Shown: in pieces, positions 46,959 to 56,293 of the stretch | Layout of the letters: every line of letters begins with the position of its first letter | Numbering within the stretch: the first letter of the stretch is position 1 | Source: Variovorax paradoxus | GTDB taxonomy: Bacteria > Pseudomonadota > Gammaproteobacteria > Burkholderiales > Burkholderiaceae_C | Direction: 5' to 3' | Assembly: GCF_030815975.1 (NCBI RefSeq) | Contig: NZ_JAUSXL010000002.1 | Coordinates: 2,418,001-2,482,000 of the forward strand | Length of the DNA: 64,000 nt | Position numbers and translations under genes: made by a program | Notes under the pieces: generated by a model | Databases searched by the model: none | What the model saw: only the letters and a program-made list of their open reading frames with translations | Told to the model about the DNA's origin: nothing

Positions 46959-49900
46959 TCAAGAAATTCTTCGGCTTCCTGTTCAGCCCCCTGCTGCTGA
47001 CCCTGCTGGCGCTGGTCATCGTCGCGCTCTTGATCTGGTGGATCGGCCCGCTGGTGAAGATCGGCGCGTGGGTGCCGCTCGAAAGCGAGCTCACGCGCGC
47101 GCTGCTGATCGGCGCCATCGTGCTCATCGTGGTGCTGCGCGCGCTCTACCGCCGCTGGCGCGCGCGCCGCGCGAGCCAGCACCTGACCGACGGCCTCATG
47201 AAGGCGCCAACCGTCAAGACCGACGCCCCGGTCAATGGCGAGCAGAAGATCCTCGACACGCGTTTCAGCGAAGCCGTGGCCACGCTCAAGCAGATGCGCC
47301 TGCATGCCGCGGGCAAGAAGCCCGGCTGGCGCGACTGGCTCTCCATTTCCGGCGGCAGCTACCTGTACGACCTGCCGTGGTACGTGTTCATCGGCGCGCC
47401 GGGCGCGGGCAAGACCACGGCGCTGGTCAACTCGGGCCTGTCGTTCCCGCTGGCCGAGAAGTTCGGCCCCGGCGCGATCCGCGGCGTGGGCGGCACGCGC
47501 AACTGCGACTGGTGGTTCACCGACGAGGCCGTGCTCATCGACACCGCCGGCCGCTACACCACGCAGGACAGTCACCAGTCGGAAGACAAGAGCGCATGGG
47601 AAGGCTTCCTGGGCCTGCTCAAGAAGGCGCGCCCGCGCCGGCCGCTCAACGGCGTGTTCCTCACGGTGAGCGTGGCCGACCTGCTGAGCCATGGGCCCGA
47701 GCAGCGCACGCAACTGGCCGCATCGATTCGCGCGCGGCTGCTCGAGCTCGATGCGAAGCTCACCACGCGGCTGCCGGTGTACGTGCTCGTCACCAAGAGC
47801 GATCTGCTCTATGGCTTCACCGACTACTTCGACGATCTCGGCAAGGAACAGCGCGCTCAGGTATTCGGCTTCACGCTCGCAGCCGACGAGAACGTGCAGG
47901 CCGACGAGAAGGGGCTGTCCACCGCCTTCCACCGCGAGTTCGCGCTGCTGCACAACCGCGTCAACGACGGGCTCATCGCGCGCATGCAGCGCGAGACCGA
48001 CGGCACGCGGCGCGCGGCGATCTTCGGCTTTCCGGCGCAGTTCGGCTCCATCGGCTCGATGCTGTCCGACCTGCTCGACCAGGTCTTCACCGGCTCGCGC
48101 TTCGCGCAGCCGCCGTGGGTGCGCGGCGTGTACTTCACCAGCGGCACGCAGGAAGGCAGCCCGATCGACCGCGTGATGGGCAGCCTTTCGCGCAGCTTCG
48201 GCATCGAGCGCGCCATGCTCGCGCCGCAGAAGTCGAGCGGCCGCAGCTACTTTCTCACCGCGCTGCTGCGCGAGGTGGTGTTCCCCGAGCAGCGCCTGGC
48301 GGGCGCCAACGTGAAGCTGGAGCGCCGGCGTCACACGCTGCGCATGGCGGGGGTGGCGGCCATGACGCTGGTCACGCTCGCATTGCTTGCGGGCTGGGGC
48401 TACAGCACGCTGCAGAACGTCAATTATTTGAAGTCGGTCGAGGCGCGCGTCGAGCCCGCGCGCCAGACCCTTGCGGCGCTGCCGTCGCGGGTGCAGAACC
48501 TGGTCGAAGTGGCGCCCGTGCTGCAGGGCCTGCGCGACATCTGGAAGACGCCCGACAACCGCCAGGGCGACGAGCCGCTGTCGATGACGCTCGGCCTCTA
48601 CCAAGGCGACAAGCTCGACGCCGCCGCCATGCTCACGCACCAGCGCGCGCTCAACGATGCCTTCCTGCCGCAGATCGCCAAGCGCATCGAAGACCAGCTG
48701 CGCACCGCGCAGAAGGACAACCTCGAGTACACCTACGAAGCGCTCAAGAGCTATTTGATGCTCTACCAGCCCGAGCACTTCGATGCCGAGGCGCTCAAGG
48801 CCTGGATCACGCTCGACTGGGCGCGCAGCCTGGACCGCGGCATTCCCGAGGACCAGCGCCAGGCGCTCGAAGACCAGCTCGACGTGCTCATTGCCCAAGG
48901 CCCGCCGCGCTCGCCGCTCAAGATGGACGAGAACCTGGTGCGCAGCGTGCGCGCCGTGCTCGCGAGCTATCCGCTGGAGCAGCGCGTGTTCAGCCGCTTG
49001 AAGCGCCAGCGCGCCACCAAGGACATTCCGGGCTTCAGCATCGCCACCGCGGCCGGCCCCTCGGCCCCGCTGGTGTTCGAGCGCATCAGCGGCAAGCCGC
49101 TGACCGAAGGCGTGCCCGGCATGTTCACCTACGACGGCTACCACAAGCGCTTCCAGAACGAGGTCACGGTGCTCACCGGCCTGCTCGCGCAGGAAGACCC
49201 CTGGGTGCTCGGGCAGGACCGCAGCGCCGCCGACCGCATGCGCGACGTGGCGGCGCTCGGCGCGCTGACCGACCGCGTGCGCCGGCTCTACCTGGCGGAA
49301 TACGTCAAGGTCTGGGAGGCGCTGCTGGCCGACGTGCGGCTGATCCGCGCCAGCGGGCTCGAGAAGAACATCGAGGCCGCGCGCATTCTCTCGGGCGTGG
49401 GTTCGCCGCTTGCGAACTTCCTGCGCGCGGTGGTGAAGGAAACCACGCTCATTCCGGCCGACCAGCCCAAGGACGTGGTGAGCAAGGCCACCGCCACCGT
49501 CGCGAGCACCCGCAAGGGCCTGGAAGACCTGTTCGGCGGCGATCCGAACAAGGCCGTGGCCGCCGGCAAGCGCATCGAGAGCATCGTGGACGACCGCTTC
49601 GAGCCGCTGCGCCGCCTCGTCACCGCCGCCGGGCCCAACCAGCCCGCGCCCATCGACGATGCGCTCAAGCTCTTCAACGAGGTCTACGTGTACCTCAACG
49701 CCGTCGACACGGCCGTGAAGGGCCGCACCTCGCCGCCGCCGGGCGACGTGGCCGGCAAGCTCAAGTCCGACGCGGGCCGCCTGCCCGAGCCGGTGCGCAC
49801 CATGGTCGAGAACCTGAGCCAGTCGGGCGCGGCGCAGGCCCAGGTGGCCGAGCGCGGCAACCTGAGCCAGGACCTGCGCCCCGTGACCGATTTCTGCAAC

Positions 49901-50554
49901 CGCGCCATCGCGGGCCGCTATCCCTTCGTGGGCAGCAGCAAGCGCGACGTGCTGCCCGAGGACTTCGGCCAGATGTTCGGCGCCGGCGGCCTGATGGACG
50001 AGTTCTTCCAGAAGCGGCTGGCCGCGCTGGTCGACACCAGCACCAAGCCGTGGCGCTACAAGCCCGTGGCCGAACGCGGTGCCGTCACCACGCAGGCGCT
50101 GGCGCAGTTCGAGCGGGCCGCGCGCATCAAGGACATCTTCTTTCGCGGCGGCGGCCGCGGGCCGTCGATGCGGCTGGACTTCAAGCCGGTGGAAATGGAT
50201 GCGGGCATCACGCAATTCATTCTCGACGTGGACGGACAGCTCGTGAAATACGCGCACGGCCCCGTGGTGCCCATGGCCGTGCAGTGGCCCGGCCCCAAGG
50301 GCAGCAACCAGGTGCGCATCCAGGTGAGCCCGCCGTCGGCCACCGGCAGTTCGGGCTCTGCGGTCGATGGGCCATGGGCGCTGTTCCGCGCGCTCGACGA
50401 CGGCCAGCTCGAAGCCGGCGATGCGCCCGAGAAGTTCTTCATCATCTTCCAGATCGGCGCCCGCAAGACGCGCTTCGAAGTGACCACGAACAGCGTGCAG
50501 CATCCGATCCGCCTGAAGGAGCTGCGCGAGTTCTCCTGTCCGGAGGGGCTGTGA
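46955..50554 (+). CDS. tssM: Type VI secretion membrane subunit TssM (IcmF)
   Basis: 1,199 residues. Two TM helices at the N-terminus (LLLTLLALVIVALLIWWIG and LLIGAIVLIVVLRALYR) and one near residue 465 (AAMTLVTLALLAGWGY) frame the cytoplasmic domain. A Walker A motif (GAPGAGKTT, Lys153) and Walker B-like VLIDTAGRY indicate a nucleotide-binding IcmF domain. The long periplasmic part ends with the conserved TssM C-terminal domain, including GPSMRLDFKPVEMDAGI. Overlaps on both sides (ATGA with tssL, GTGA with tagF) show coupled synthesis. Confidence 0.97.
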   Translation: MIKKFFGFLFSPLLLTLLALVIVALLIWWIGPLVKIGAWVPLESELTRALLIGAIVLIVVLRALYRRWRARRASQHLTDGLMKAPTVKTDAPVNGEQKILDTRFSEAVATLKQMRLHAAGKKPGWRDWLSISGGSYLYDLPWYVFIGAPGAGKTTALVNSGLSFPLAEKFGPGAIRGVGGTRNCDWWFTDEAVLIDTAGRYTTQDSHQSEDKSAWEGFLGLLKKARPRRPLNGVFLTVSVADLLSHGPEQRTQLAASIRARLLELDAKLTTRLPVYVLVTKSDLLYGFTDYFDDLGKEQRAQVFGFTLAADENVQADEKGLSTAFHREFALLHNRVNDGLIARMQRETDGTRRAAIFGFPAQFGSIGSMLSDLLDQVFTGSRFAQPPWVRGVYFTSGTQEGSPIDRVMGSLSRSFGIERAMLAPQKSSGRSYFLTALLREVVFPEQRLAGANVKLERRRHTLRMAGVAAMTLVTLALLAGWGYSTLQNVNYLKSVEARVEPARQTLAALPSRVQNLVEVAPVLQGLRDIWKTPDNRQGDEPLSMTLGLYQGDKLDAAAMLTHQRALNDAFLPQIAKRIEDQLRTAQKDNLEYTYEALKSYLMLYQPEHFDAEALKAWITLDWARSLDRGIPEDQRQALEDQLDVLIAQGPPRSPLKMDENLVRSVRAVLASYPLEQRVFSRLKRQRATKDIPGFSIATAAGPSAPLVFERISGKPLTEGVPGMFTYDGYHKRFQNEVTVLTGLLAQEDPWVLGQDRSAADRMRDVAALGALTDRVRRLYLAEYVKVWEALLADVRLIRASGLEKNIEAARILSGVGSPLANFLRAVVKETTLIPADQPKDVVSKATATVASTRKGLEDLFGGDPNKAVAAGKRIESIVDDRFEPLRRLVTAAGPNQPAPIDDALKLFNEVYVYLNAVDTAVKGRTSPPPGDVAGKLKSDAGRLPEPVRTMVENLSQSGAAQAQVAERGNLSQDLRPVTDFCNRAIAGRYPFVGSSKRDVLPEDFGQMFGAGGLMDEFFQKRLAALVDTSTKPWRYKPVAERGAVTTQALAQFERAARIKDIFFRGGGRGPSMRLDFKPVEMDAGITQFILDVDGQLVKYAHGPVVPMAVQWPGPKGSNQVRIQVSPPSATGSSGSAVDGPWALFRALDDGQLEAGDAPEKFFIIFQIGARKTRFEVTTNSVQHPIRLKELREFSCPEGL

Positions 50555-51180
50555 GCGACGTCGCTGCTTTTTCTTCTTCTGCATTACCCGGATGGTTCGG
50601 CAAGCTGCCGGGCATGGGCGACTTCGCGCACCGGCGCTTGCCCGAGTCGTTTCGTTCCGTGTGGGACCCGTGGCTGCAGCGCGGCTTGGCGCGGCTGCGC
50701 GATCGGCATGCGGACTGGACGGCGCACTACCTCGAAGCGCCGGTCTGGTGCTTTGCGCTCGGGCCGCAGGTTGCGGGGGAGGGCGCCTGGATCGGCGTGC
50801 TGATGCCGTCGGTCGATGGGGTGGGGCGGTACTTTCCGTTCACGCTGGCGGTGGAGATCGATGCTGCCTCGGGCGAGATGCTGCTGCAGGGTGAGGCGCT
50901 GCAGCAGGCGCTGCGGTGGTGGGGGCAGGGGACGCGGGCTGCGCTCGAAGGGCTTGAGGGGGATCTGGATGCGCTGCGGTTCGATGCGGTGCTGCAGAGA
51001 CTCTTTGATGCGAATGACCTCGCACCGCGTGAGGGGGCTGTGGCGTCGCTCGCCTTGCCTGGGGCGGGGGAGTCTCTATGGCTTGGCGATCCGGGCGCTG
51101 AGGGGGGGACTCGGATGGTTGTTGTGGGGCTGCCTTTGGATGGGCAGTTCGAGGCTTTGTTTTTGGGGGGCGGGGAATGA
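50551..51180 (+). CDS. tagF: Type VI secretion-associated protein TagF
   Basis: 209 residues, starting at GTG 50551 in overlap with the tssM stop. The opening (PGWFGKLPGMGDFAHRRLPE) is the TagF/ImpM signature, and VWDPWLQRGLARLR, APVWCFALGPQV, and GVLMPSVDGVGRYFPFTL complete the domain. In several bacteria TagF represses T6SS post-translationally and works with the PpkA kinase pathway. A kinase gene follows after the repeat element. Confidence 0.94.
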   Translation: MSDVAAFSSSALPGWFGKLPGMGDFAHRRLPESFRSVWDPWLQRGLARLRDRHADWTAHYLEAPVWCFALGPQVAGEGAWIGVLMPSVDGVGRYFPFTLAVEIDAASGEMLLQGEALQQALRWWGQGTRAALEGLEGDLDALRFDAVLQRLFDANDLAPREGAVASLALPGAGESLWLGDPGAEGGTRMVVVGLPLDGQFEALFLGGGE

Positions 51181-51202
51181 ATTTCCTGCGTTCTTTTGTG
51201 TT

Positions 51203-51787
51203 CCGAGGCCGGGTCTCGCCCCGGCGGGCGAGCTACTTTTCTTTGCTTCGCCAAAGAAAAGTAGGCAAAAGAAAGGCGACCCTACTGTCTGCGTCCCTCC
51301 GCTGCGCTACGGGCAACCTGCGGTGCTCGACTCCGGCGGGGGTCCGCAGAACTCGCTTCGCTCAAACAGCTGCGGCCCTGATCCCGCCTCCATCTGCGCT
51401 CCTCGGCGCATACAGAAGGGGTGGGAGCCGACGGGCCATCGCTTCGCTCGGCCGGGGCCAACCCCAACAGCCCAACTCAATACCAACAGCCAATACCAAC
51501 CACCGCAGGCGCTGCGCGCCTGCGGTGGCTTGGTGGCCGAGCGCAGCAAAGGCCCGTGTGGTTTGCCCTCCCCTCTGTATGCGCCGAGGAGCGGAGCGTT
51601 TCGCGGATCAGGGCCGCAGCTGTTTGAGCGAAGCGAGTTCTGCGGACCCCGCGAAACGCGAGCACCGCAGGTTGCCCCATAGCGCAGCGAAGGGGTCGCA
51701 GACAGTGGGGTCGCCTTTCTTTTGCCTACGTTTCTTTGGCGAAGCAAAGAAAAGTAGGTCGCCCGCCGGGGCGAGACCCGGCCTCGG
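51203..51787. repeat. 585-bp long inverted repeat inside the T6SS locus
   Basis: The two ends are near-perfect reverse complements. The left arm (51203 on) reads ccgaggccgggtctcgcccc and then gctacttttctttgcttcgc. The right arm ends with the complement (ggcgagacccggcctcgg). Pairing continues inward for over 200 bases, including the blocks aactcgcttcgctcaaacag and gctcctcggcgcataca. At the centre a perfect 13-bp stem with 3-base loop (ccaccgcaggcgc-tgc-complement) spans 51500-51528. It has no transposase or good coding frame. The transcript could fold into a very long hairpin. Confidence 0.85.
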
Positions 51788-51826
51788 GAAGCAAGCACCC
51801 GTATGCGTTCAAACGGGAGCCAGCCA

Positions 51827-53746
51827 ATGACCGAAGCTCAAAAACCCAAAAACCCACCAGACGACGACCGCACGCAAGTCATGTCGAGACCTGCGCAGCA
51901 GCCGATCAACGACGAAGCCGACACCTCCGCCACCGTTATCACATCCGGCTCGACAAGCCTGTCCAACGCGCCTGTAGCCGCCGCTGCAGAAACCAACGAG
52001 GCCGGCCTCCTCCCCGTAGGCAGCCACCTAGCAGAATTCGAAATCACCCGGGTCGTAGGCCAGGGCGGCTTCGGCGTCGTCTACGAAGCCTGGGACCACA
52101 CGCTCGAACGCGTGGTCGCCATCAAGGAATACCTGCCGACCTCGCTGTCCACAAGGCAGCAGGACGGAACAGTGGTCCCCCTGTCGGAGCGCCACCGCGA
52201 AACCTTCGACCTCGGCATGCGCAGCTTCATCAACGAAGCCCGCCTGCTCGCGCAGTTCGACCATCCCTCGCTGCTGAAGGTCTACCGCTTCTGGCAGGAG
52301 CGCGGCACCACCTACATGGTGATGCCGTTCTACCGCGGCGACACGCTGCGCCAGGCGCTGGTCTCCATTCCCGCGGGGGTGGACGAGGCCTGGCTGATCC
52401 GCATCATGGACGGCGTGACGCAGGCGCTGGCGGTGATGCACGGCGCCAACTGCTACCACCGCGACATCGCGCCCGACAACATCATCCTGCTCGAAGGCTC
52501 AGGCCGGCCGGTGGTGCTCGACTTCGGCGCCGCGCGCCGCGTGATCACCGACAAGACGCAGGCGATCACCGTCATCCTCAAGCCGGGCTACGCGCCCATC
52601 GAGCAGTACGCCGAGATGCCCGACATGTCGCAGGGCGCCTGGACCGACGTCTATGCGCTCGCGGCGGTGATGCACGTGGCCGTGTGCGGACGCGCGCCGC
52701 CGCCTTCGGTGGCGCGGCTCTTGTCCGACAGCTACGTGCCGCTCGGGGGCAACGAGATCCTGCGCCAGCGCTACAGCCTGCGTTTGCTGCAGGCGATCGA
52801 CGCGGGCCTGGGCGTGCGGCCCGAGTCGCGGCCGCAGTCGATGGCCGAGTTCCGCGCCGCGCTCGACCTGGAGGTGGGCCACAGCATCGCGCCGCCGCCG
52901 CGCACCACGCCCGCAGGCTCGGGCGCGCGCAGCACTGGCAATGCCGACCTGCCGACGACGATCGGCCGCGGCAAGGCGCCCGCGCCGGCACCCGCTCCAG
53001 GCGTGGGTGCGGGCGGAAAGAACAACAACAACAACGGCAAGGCCGTGGCCGCGATCGCCTCGGTGGCCGTGCTCGCCGCCGTGGCCGGTGGCGGCTGGTG
53101 GTGGTACCAGGGCCGCAGCGCGGGCGCGGAAGGGGACAACAGTGGCAAGCAGGTCGCCGTCGCACCGCCGCCGCCGCCCGAGCCGCGCGTGGTCCAGGCA
53201 CCGCCGCCACCTCCACCACCACCTCCGGCACCCCGCACGCCGCTCGAATCGCTGCAGTCGCTCGCGGCGGGTGCGGCGCCGGGGTTCGACGTGACGGCCG
53301 TGCCGAAGAAGGCCGAAGTGTCGATCGGCAAGGACAAGCTCGCCTTCGAGGTCCGCAGCAAGCGCGAGGGTTTCGTCTACGTGTTCCTGCTGTCCAGCGG
53401 CGGCGAGATGTTCCTGCTGTTCCCGAACCTGCTCGACAAGTACAACAAGATCACCGCCGGCAGCCCGCTCTCGCTGCCGCGCGCCTCGTGGCCGATGGAT
53501 GCGGGCGGGCCGGCCGGCACCAACCAGTTCGCGGTGCTCGTGAGCCAGCACGAGCGCGACTTCAGCGCCTCTGGCGTGCAGAACGACGGCGTGTTTCCGC
53601 AATTTCCGCTGCCCGTGCTGGCGGCGCTCGAAGCCAGCCGCGGCGCAGCAGGTCCGTCTCCCTTGCTGGGCAAGCCGGTCTGTGCGCCCAACACCCCGTG
53701 CAACGACGTCTACGGCGTCGCGAATTTCAAAATCGTCGAGAAGTAA
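51827..53746 (+). CDS. Membrane Ser/Thr protein kinase with DUF4384 (T6SS-associated)
   Basis: 639 residues. Hanks-type kinase domain about 65-330: GQGGFGVVYEAW (Gly loop), AIKEYLP (Lys100), YHRDIAPDN (catalytic Asp213), LDFGAARR (Asp232). A low-complexity linker, one TM helix (AVAAIASVAVLAAVAGGGWW) and a proline stretch follow. Then comes a DUF4384 periplasmic domain (SKREGFVYVFLLSSGGEMFL). It resembles PpkA-like kinases that phosphorylate Fha and activate T6SS. ATG 51827, preceded by gggag, was preferred over 51803. Confidence 0.92.
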   Translation: MTEAQKPKNPPDDDRTQVMSRPAQQPINDEADTSATVITSGSTSLSNAPVAAAAETNEAGLLPVGSHLAEFEITRVVGQGGFGVVYEAWDHTLERVVAIKEYLPTSLSTRQQDGTVVPLSERHRETFDLGMRSFINEARLLAQFDHPSLLKVYRFWQERGTTYMVMPFYRGDTLRQALVSIPAGVDEAWLIRIMDGVTQALAVMHGANCYHRDIAPDNIILLEGSGRPVVLDFGAARRVITDKTQAITVILKPGYAPIEQYAEMPDMSQGAWTDVYALAAVMHVAVCGRAPPPSVARLLSDSYVPLGGNEILRQRYSLRLLQAIDAGLGVRPESRPQSMAEFRAALDLEVGHSIAPPPRTTPAGSGARSTGNADLPTTIGRGKAPAPAPAPGVGAGGKNNNNNGKAVAAIASVAVLAAVAGGGWWWYQGRSAGAEGDNSGKQVAVAPPPPPEPRVVQAPPPPPPPPPAPRTPLESLQSLAAGAAPGFDVTAVPKKAEVSIGKDKLAFEVRSKREGFVYVFLLSSGGEMFLLFPNLLDKYNKITAGSPLSLPRASWPMDAGGPAGTNQFAVLVSQHERDFSASGVQNDGVFPQFPLPVLAALEASRGAAGPSPLLGKPVCAPNTPCNDVYGVANFKIVEK

Positions 53747-53762
53747 TCGTCTGCAGAGCGTT

Positions 53763-53783
53763 GGCCCGATGGGCCGTTCTTTC
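53763..53783 (+). terminator. Weak hairpin with T-rich tail after the kinase gene
   Basis: A 5-bp stem (ggccc-gat-gggcc) followed by gttcttt lies in the 54-base gap between the kinase and mltA-type genes. The stem is short, so it is marginal as a terminator. Confidence 0.3.
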
Positions 53784-53800
53784 CGGACAAGGAGGCTTTC

Positions 53801-55411
53801 ATGAACACCACACAGTCGCCGATTTTCATTTCCGGCCTGCACTGGGCAGCAGCAGCAGCAGCGGCCGCCGTGCTTGCAGCGGGCTGCGCCAACACGCCGC
53901 CGGCCACCGGCGCCGGCGCCGCCGCTTCGGACACGACGGCCAGCGCGGCGGCCGCCAGCTCGACGACGACGCCGCCGCCGCCACGCCCGGCCGGCTCGAG
54001 CACGGCCGGCCAGGCGCGCACCTTCTCGACCCAGCTGGCCACCTACACCTCGGTCAGCTTCGATGCCGTGCCCGGATGGGCGCGCGACGATTTCTCCGAG
54101 AGCTGGCCGGCCTTCCTCGGCAGCTGCAAGGTGCTCACCGGCCGCGGCGCCGAGTGGAAGGAGGTGTGCGCGCGGGCCCTCAGGATCGACAGCAAGAACA
54201 ACAGCGCGATCCGCGCCTTCTTCGAGCAGGAGTTCTCGGCCTACCAGATCCGCGACGACGACCGCAAGCCCGACGGCGTGGTCACCGGCTACTTCGAACC
54301 CGAGATCCCGGGCAGCCGGCAGTACGCGGCGCCGTTCATCTATCCGGTCTACGGCCAGCCCGAGGACATGCTGTTTGCCGATGCGCGCAAGCTGCCGGCC
54401 GGCAGCGGCGCGGTGGCGGCGCGGGTGGAGGGCCGCAACGTGGTGGTGCAGACCGGTCTCAGCACGCGCGACATGGGCGCGCCGGGGCTCTATGCGCTGG
54501 ACCTCTCGGCCATCACGCGCGACACGCTCGACCGCAAGGTGCGCCTGCGCATCGAAGGCAAGCAGCTCTTGCCCTACTACACGCGCGAAGAAATCGAAAC
54601 CAAGGGCGCGCCCAATGCCAAGGTGCTGGCTTTCGTGAGCAGTGCCACGGCGCTCTACGAAATGCAGATCCAGGGTTCGGGCCGCATCAAGCTGGCCAAC
54701 GGCGACATCATCCGCGTGGCCTATGCCGAGCAGAACGGCCAGCCCTTCCGCCCCACGCTGGCGCAAGCGGCCAACGGCAAGCCGCGCACCCCGGTCAAGG
54801 TCCGCGGCTCGTCCATCGAACTGCAGTTGGACGACGGCGACGAGGACGACGACGCCGGCAGCCCCGCGACCGGCACCATCCGCACGCGCGGCTTCACGCT
54901 CGCGCAGCCCACGGCCACCGGCGCGGTGCTGGTGCCGGGGCGGCGCACGGCCGGACCGGTGATCGGCTCGGGCATCAAGGACCCGAGCTACGTGTTCTTC
55001 AAGGAGTCGACTTCGCCCTCGGGCGGGCCGGTGGGCGCGTTCGGCGTGCCGCTGTCGGCGGGCCGCTCGATCGCGGTGGACCCGCGCAGCACGCCGCTCG
55101 GCTACCCGGTGTTCGTGTCGACCCGCGCGCCCGGCACCGGCGCGCCGATGCAGCGGCTGACCATTGCGCAGGACACCGGCGGCGCGATCCGCGGCGCGGT
55201 GCGGGCCGACTATTTCTTCGGCAACGGCCAGCAGGCCGCGAACAATGCGCGCCGCATGAAGGAGCGCGGCCAGCTCTGGATATTGCTGCCGCGCGGCCTG
55301 GCCGTGGCCACCGCAGCGGTGTCGTCGGCCATCCGCACCCGCGGCGGCCCGGCGGGCGCCGGCCTGCCGCAGTGCCTGGTACCGACCGAAGGCGTGTGCG
55401 TGGACGACTAG
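53801..55411 (+). CDS. MltA-type lytic transglycosylase (MltA + 3D domain), lipoprotein
   Basis: 536 residues. It has a hydrophobic export segment ending in VLAAGCAN, a lipobox with lipidation Cys, then a disordered Ala/Ser/Pro linker. The MltA domain is seen in GVVTGYFEPEIPGSRQYAAP and YEMQIQGSGRIKLANGD. The 3D domain has IAQDTGGAIRGAVRADYFFG with catalytic Asp. Such enzymes cleave murein to 1,6-anhydro products. Its position within the T6SS locus suggests making gaps for the apparatus. RBS ggagg precedes ATG 53801. Confidence 0.93.
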   Translation: MNTTQSPIFISGLHWAAAAAAAAVLAAGCANTPPATGAGAAASDTTASAAAASSTTTPPPPRPAGSSTAGQARTFSTQLATYTSVSFDAVPGWARDDFSESWPAFLGSCKVLTGRGAEWKEVCARALRIDSKNNSAIRAFFEQEFSAYQIRDDDRKPDGVVTGYFEPEIPGSRQYAAPFIYPVYGQPEDMLFADARKLPAGSGAVAARVEGRNVVVQTGLSTRDMGAPGLYALDLSAITRDTLDRKVRLRIEGKQLLPYYTREEIETKGAPNAKVLAFVSSATALYEMQIQGSGRIKLANGDIIRVAYAEQNGQPFRPTLAQAANGKPRTPVKVRGSSIELQLDDGDEDDDAGSPATGTIRTRGFTLAQPTATGAVLVPGRRTAGPVIGSGIKDPSYVFFKESTSPSGGPVGAFGVPLSAGRSIAVDPRSTPLGYPVFVSTRAPGTGAPMQRLTIAQDTGGAIRGAVRADYFFGNGQQAANNARRMKERGQLWILLPRGLAVATAAVSSAIRTRGGPAGAGLPQCLVPTEGVCVDD

Positions 55412-55429
55412 TCATGTCTGCCCCCCGGC

Positions 55430-55512
55430 TTTTCACTCGCTGCGCTCCTGTAACTCCACCCCCCGAGGGGGAGGCGCGGCCCGCCTTGGGGCGGCCCGGC
55501 GGCGGCCGCTGA
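55430..55512. repeat. GC-rich intergenic palindromic repeat
   Basis: It occupies most of the 104-base gap after the mltA-type gene. It contains ccccc-ga-ggggg and the adjoining gcggcccgccttggggcggc, both hairpin-forming. Similar ccgaggggg-type elements are common between Comamonadaceae genes. The next ATG (55516) follows directly. Confidence 0.6.
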
Positions 55513-55515
55513 CCC

Positions 55516-56265
55516 ATGCAAGAAACGCTCTCGTCTGCGGAAAGCAGTGTGCTCGTCCGCCTCTGGCGGCGCCGGCAGACGCTGTCTCCCGACGACATGG
55601 GCACCATGTACCGCATCGTGGGCGATGCGCTCGTGGCCTGCAATCCGCCCGAGCTCCAGGTGCTGGGCGAGGGCCGGCAGGAGCTGGTAGCGCAGTTCAT
55701 CTACGTGAAGGTACTGCGGCTCGATGCCGATCCCGACGAGGCCGACGAGCGCGCGGGCCACAGCGCGCCGTCCAGCGCCTTTGCGCTGTGCGCGTACTTC
55801 CGCCGCTACCTGATCGACTGCACGCGCGCCAGCGCATTCCGCCGCAAGCTCTCGATCGGCGACCAGGTCAGCGAAGCGCAGCTCGAAGATGCGCTGGGCG
55901 CCGGTGAAGATCTCGACGGCTGCCTCGCGGAGCACGGACTGAGCGCCAACGCGGTGCAGCTGGCCGCGCGCGCCTTCATCGCCGATCTGCCCGAGCCCGA
56001 GCGCATCCTGCTGTGCGAGGGCTTCGGCAGGGAGGCCGAGGGCGGCCTCTCGGGCATTGCCTCGCGCCACGCCATTGCCTCCTACCACTACCGCGCGGGC
56101 CGCCTGGGCCTGGTGCACAAGCGCGAGGCCCTCACTGCCGACTACGCCAGGACCCGGCTCGGCGGCTGGATCCAGCAGACGCTGGGCATTGCGATAGCGC
56201 CCGACAACATGGCGGCGATCCTGCAGGTCTTCAAAATCCTCGGTGCTGAAGCGTCTTATGCCTGA
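55516..56265 (+). CDS. Sigma-70-like helical protein of T6SS locus
   Basis: 249 residues, no membrane segment. The N-terminal half (ELVAQFIYVKVLRLDADPDE, then FALCAYFRRYLIDCTRASAF) resembles sigma factor region 2. The second half (FIADLPEPERILLCEGFG, then LSGIASRHAIASYHYRAGRL) resembles region 4 with a helix-turn-helix. Homology is by pattern only. It could be an ECF-like sigma factor or a degenerate relative that regulates the neighbouring genes. Its end overlaps or abuts the next gene (ATG 56258 or 56294). Confidence 0.55.
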   Translation: MQETLSSAESSVLVRLWRRRQTLSPDDMGTMYRIVGDALVACNPPELQVLGEGRQELVAQFIYVKVLRLDADPDEADERAGHSAPSSAFALCAYFRRYLIDCTRASAFRRKLSIGDQVSEAQLEDALGAGEDLDGCLAEHGLSANAVQLAARAFIADLPEPERILLCEGFGREAEGGLSGIASRHAIASYHYRAGRLGLVHKREALTADYARTRLGGWIQQTLGIAIAPDNMAAILQVFKILGAEASYA

Positions 56266-56293
56266 AGACATAGCCATTCAGGAACAGACCGCC

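Noticed and set aside
46739..50584. Roughly 1,280-codon frame antisense to tssM
   Set aside because: No recognisable domain, His/Arg/Gln-rich; tssM motifs are on the plus strand.
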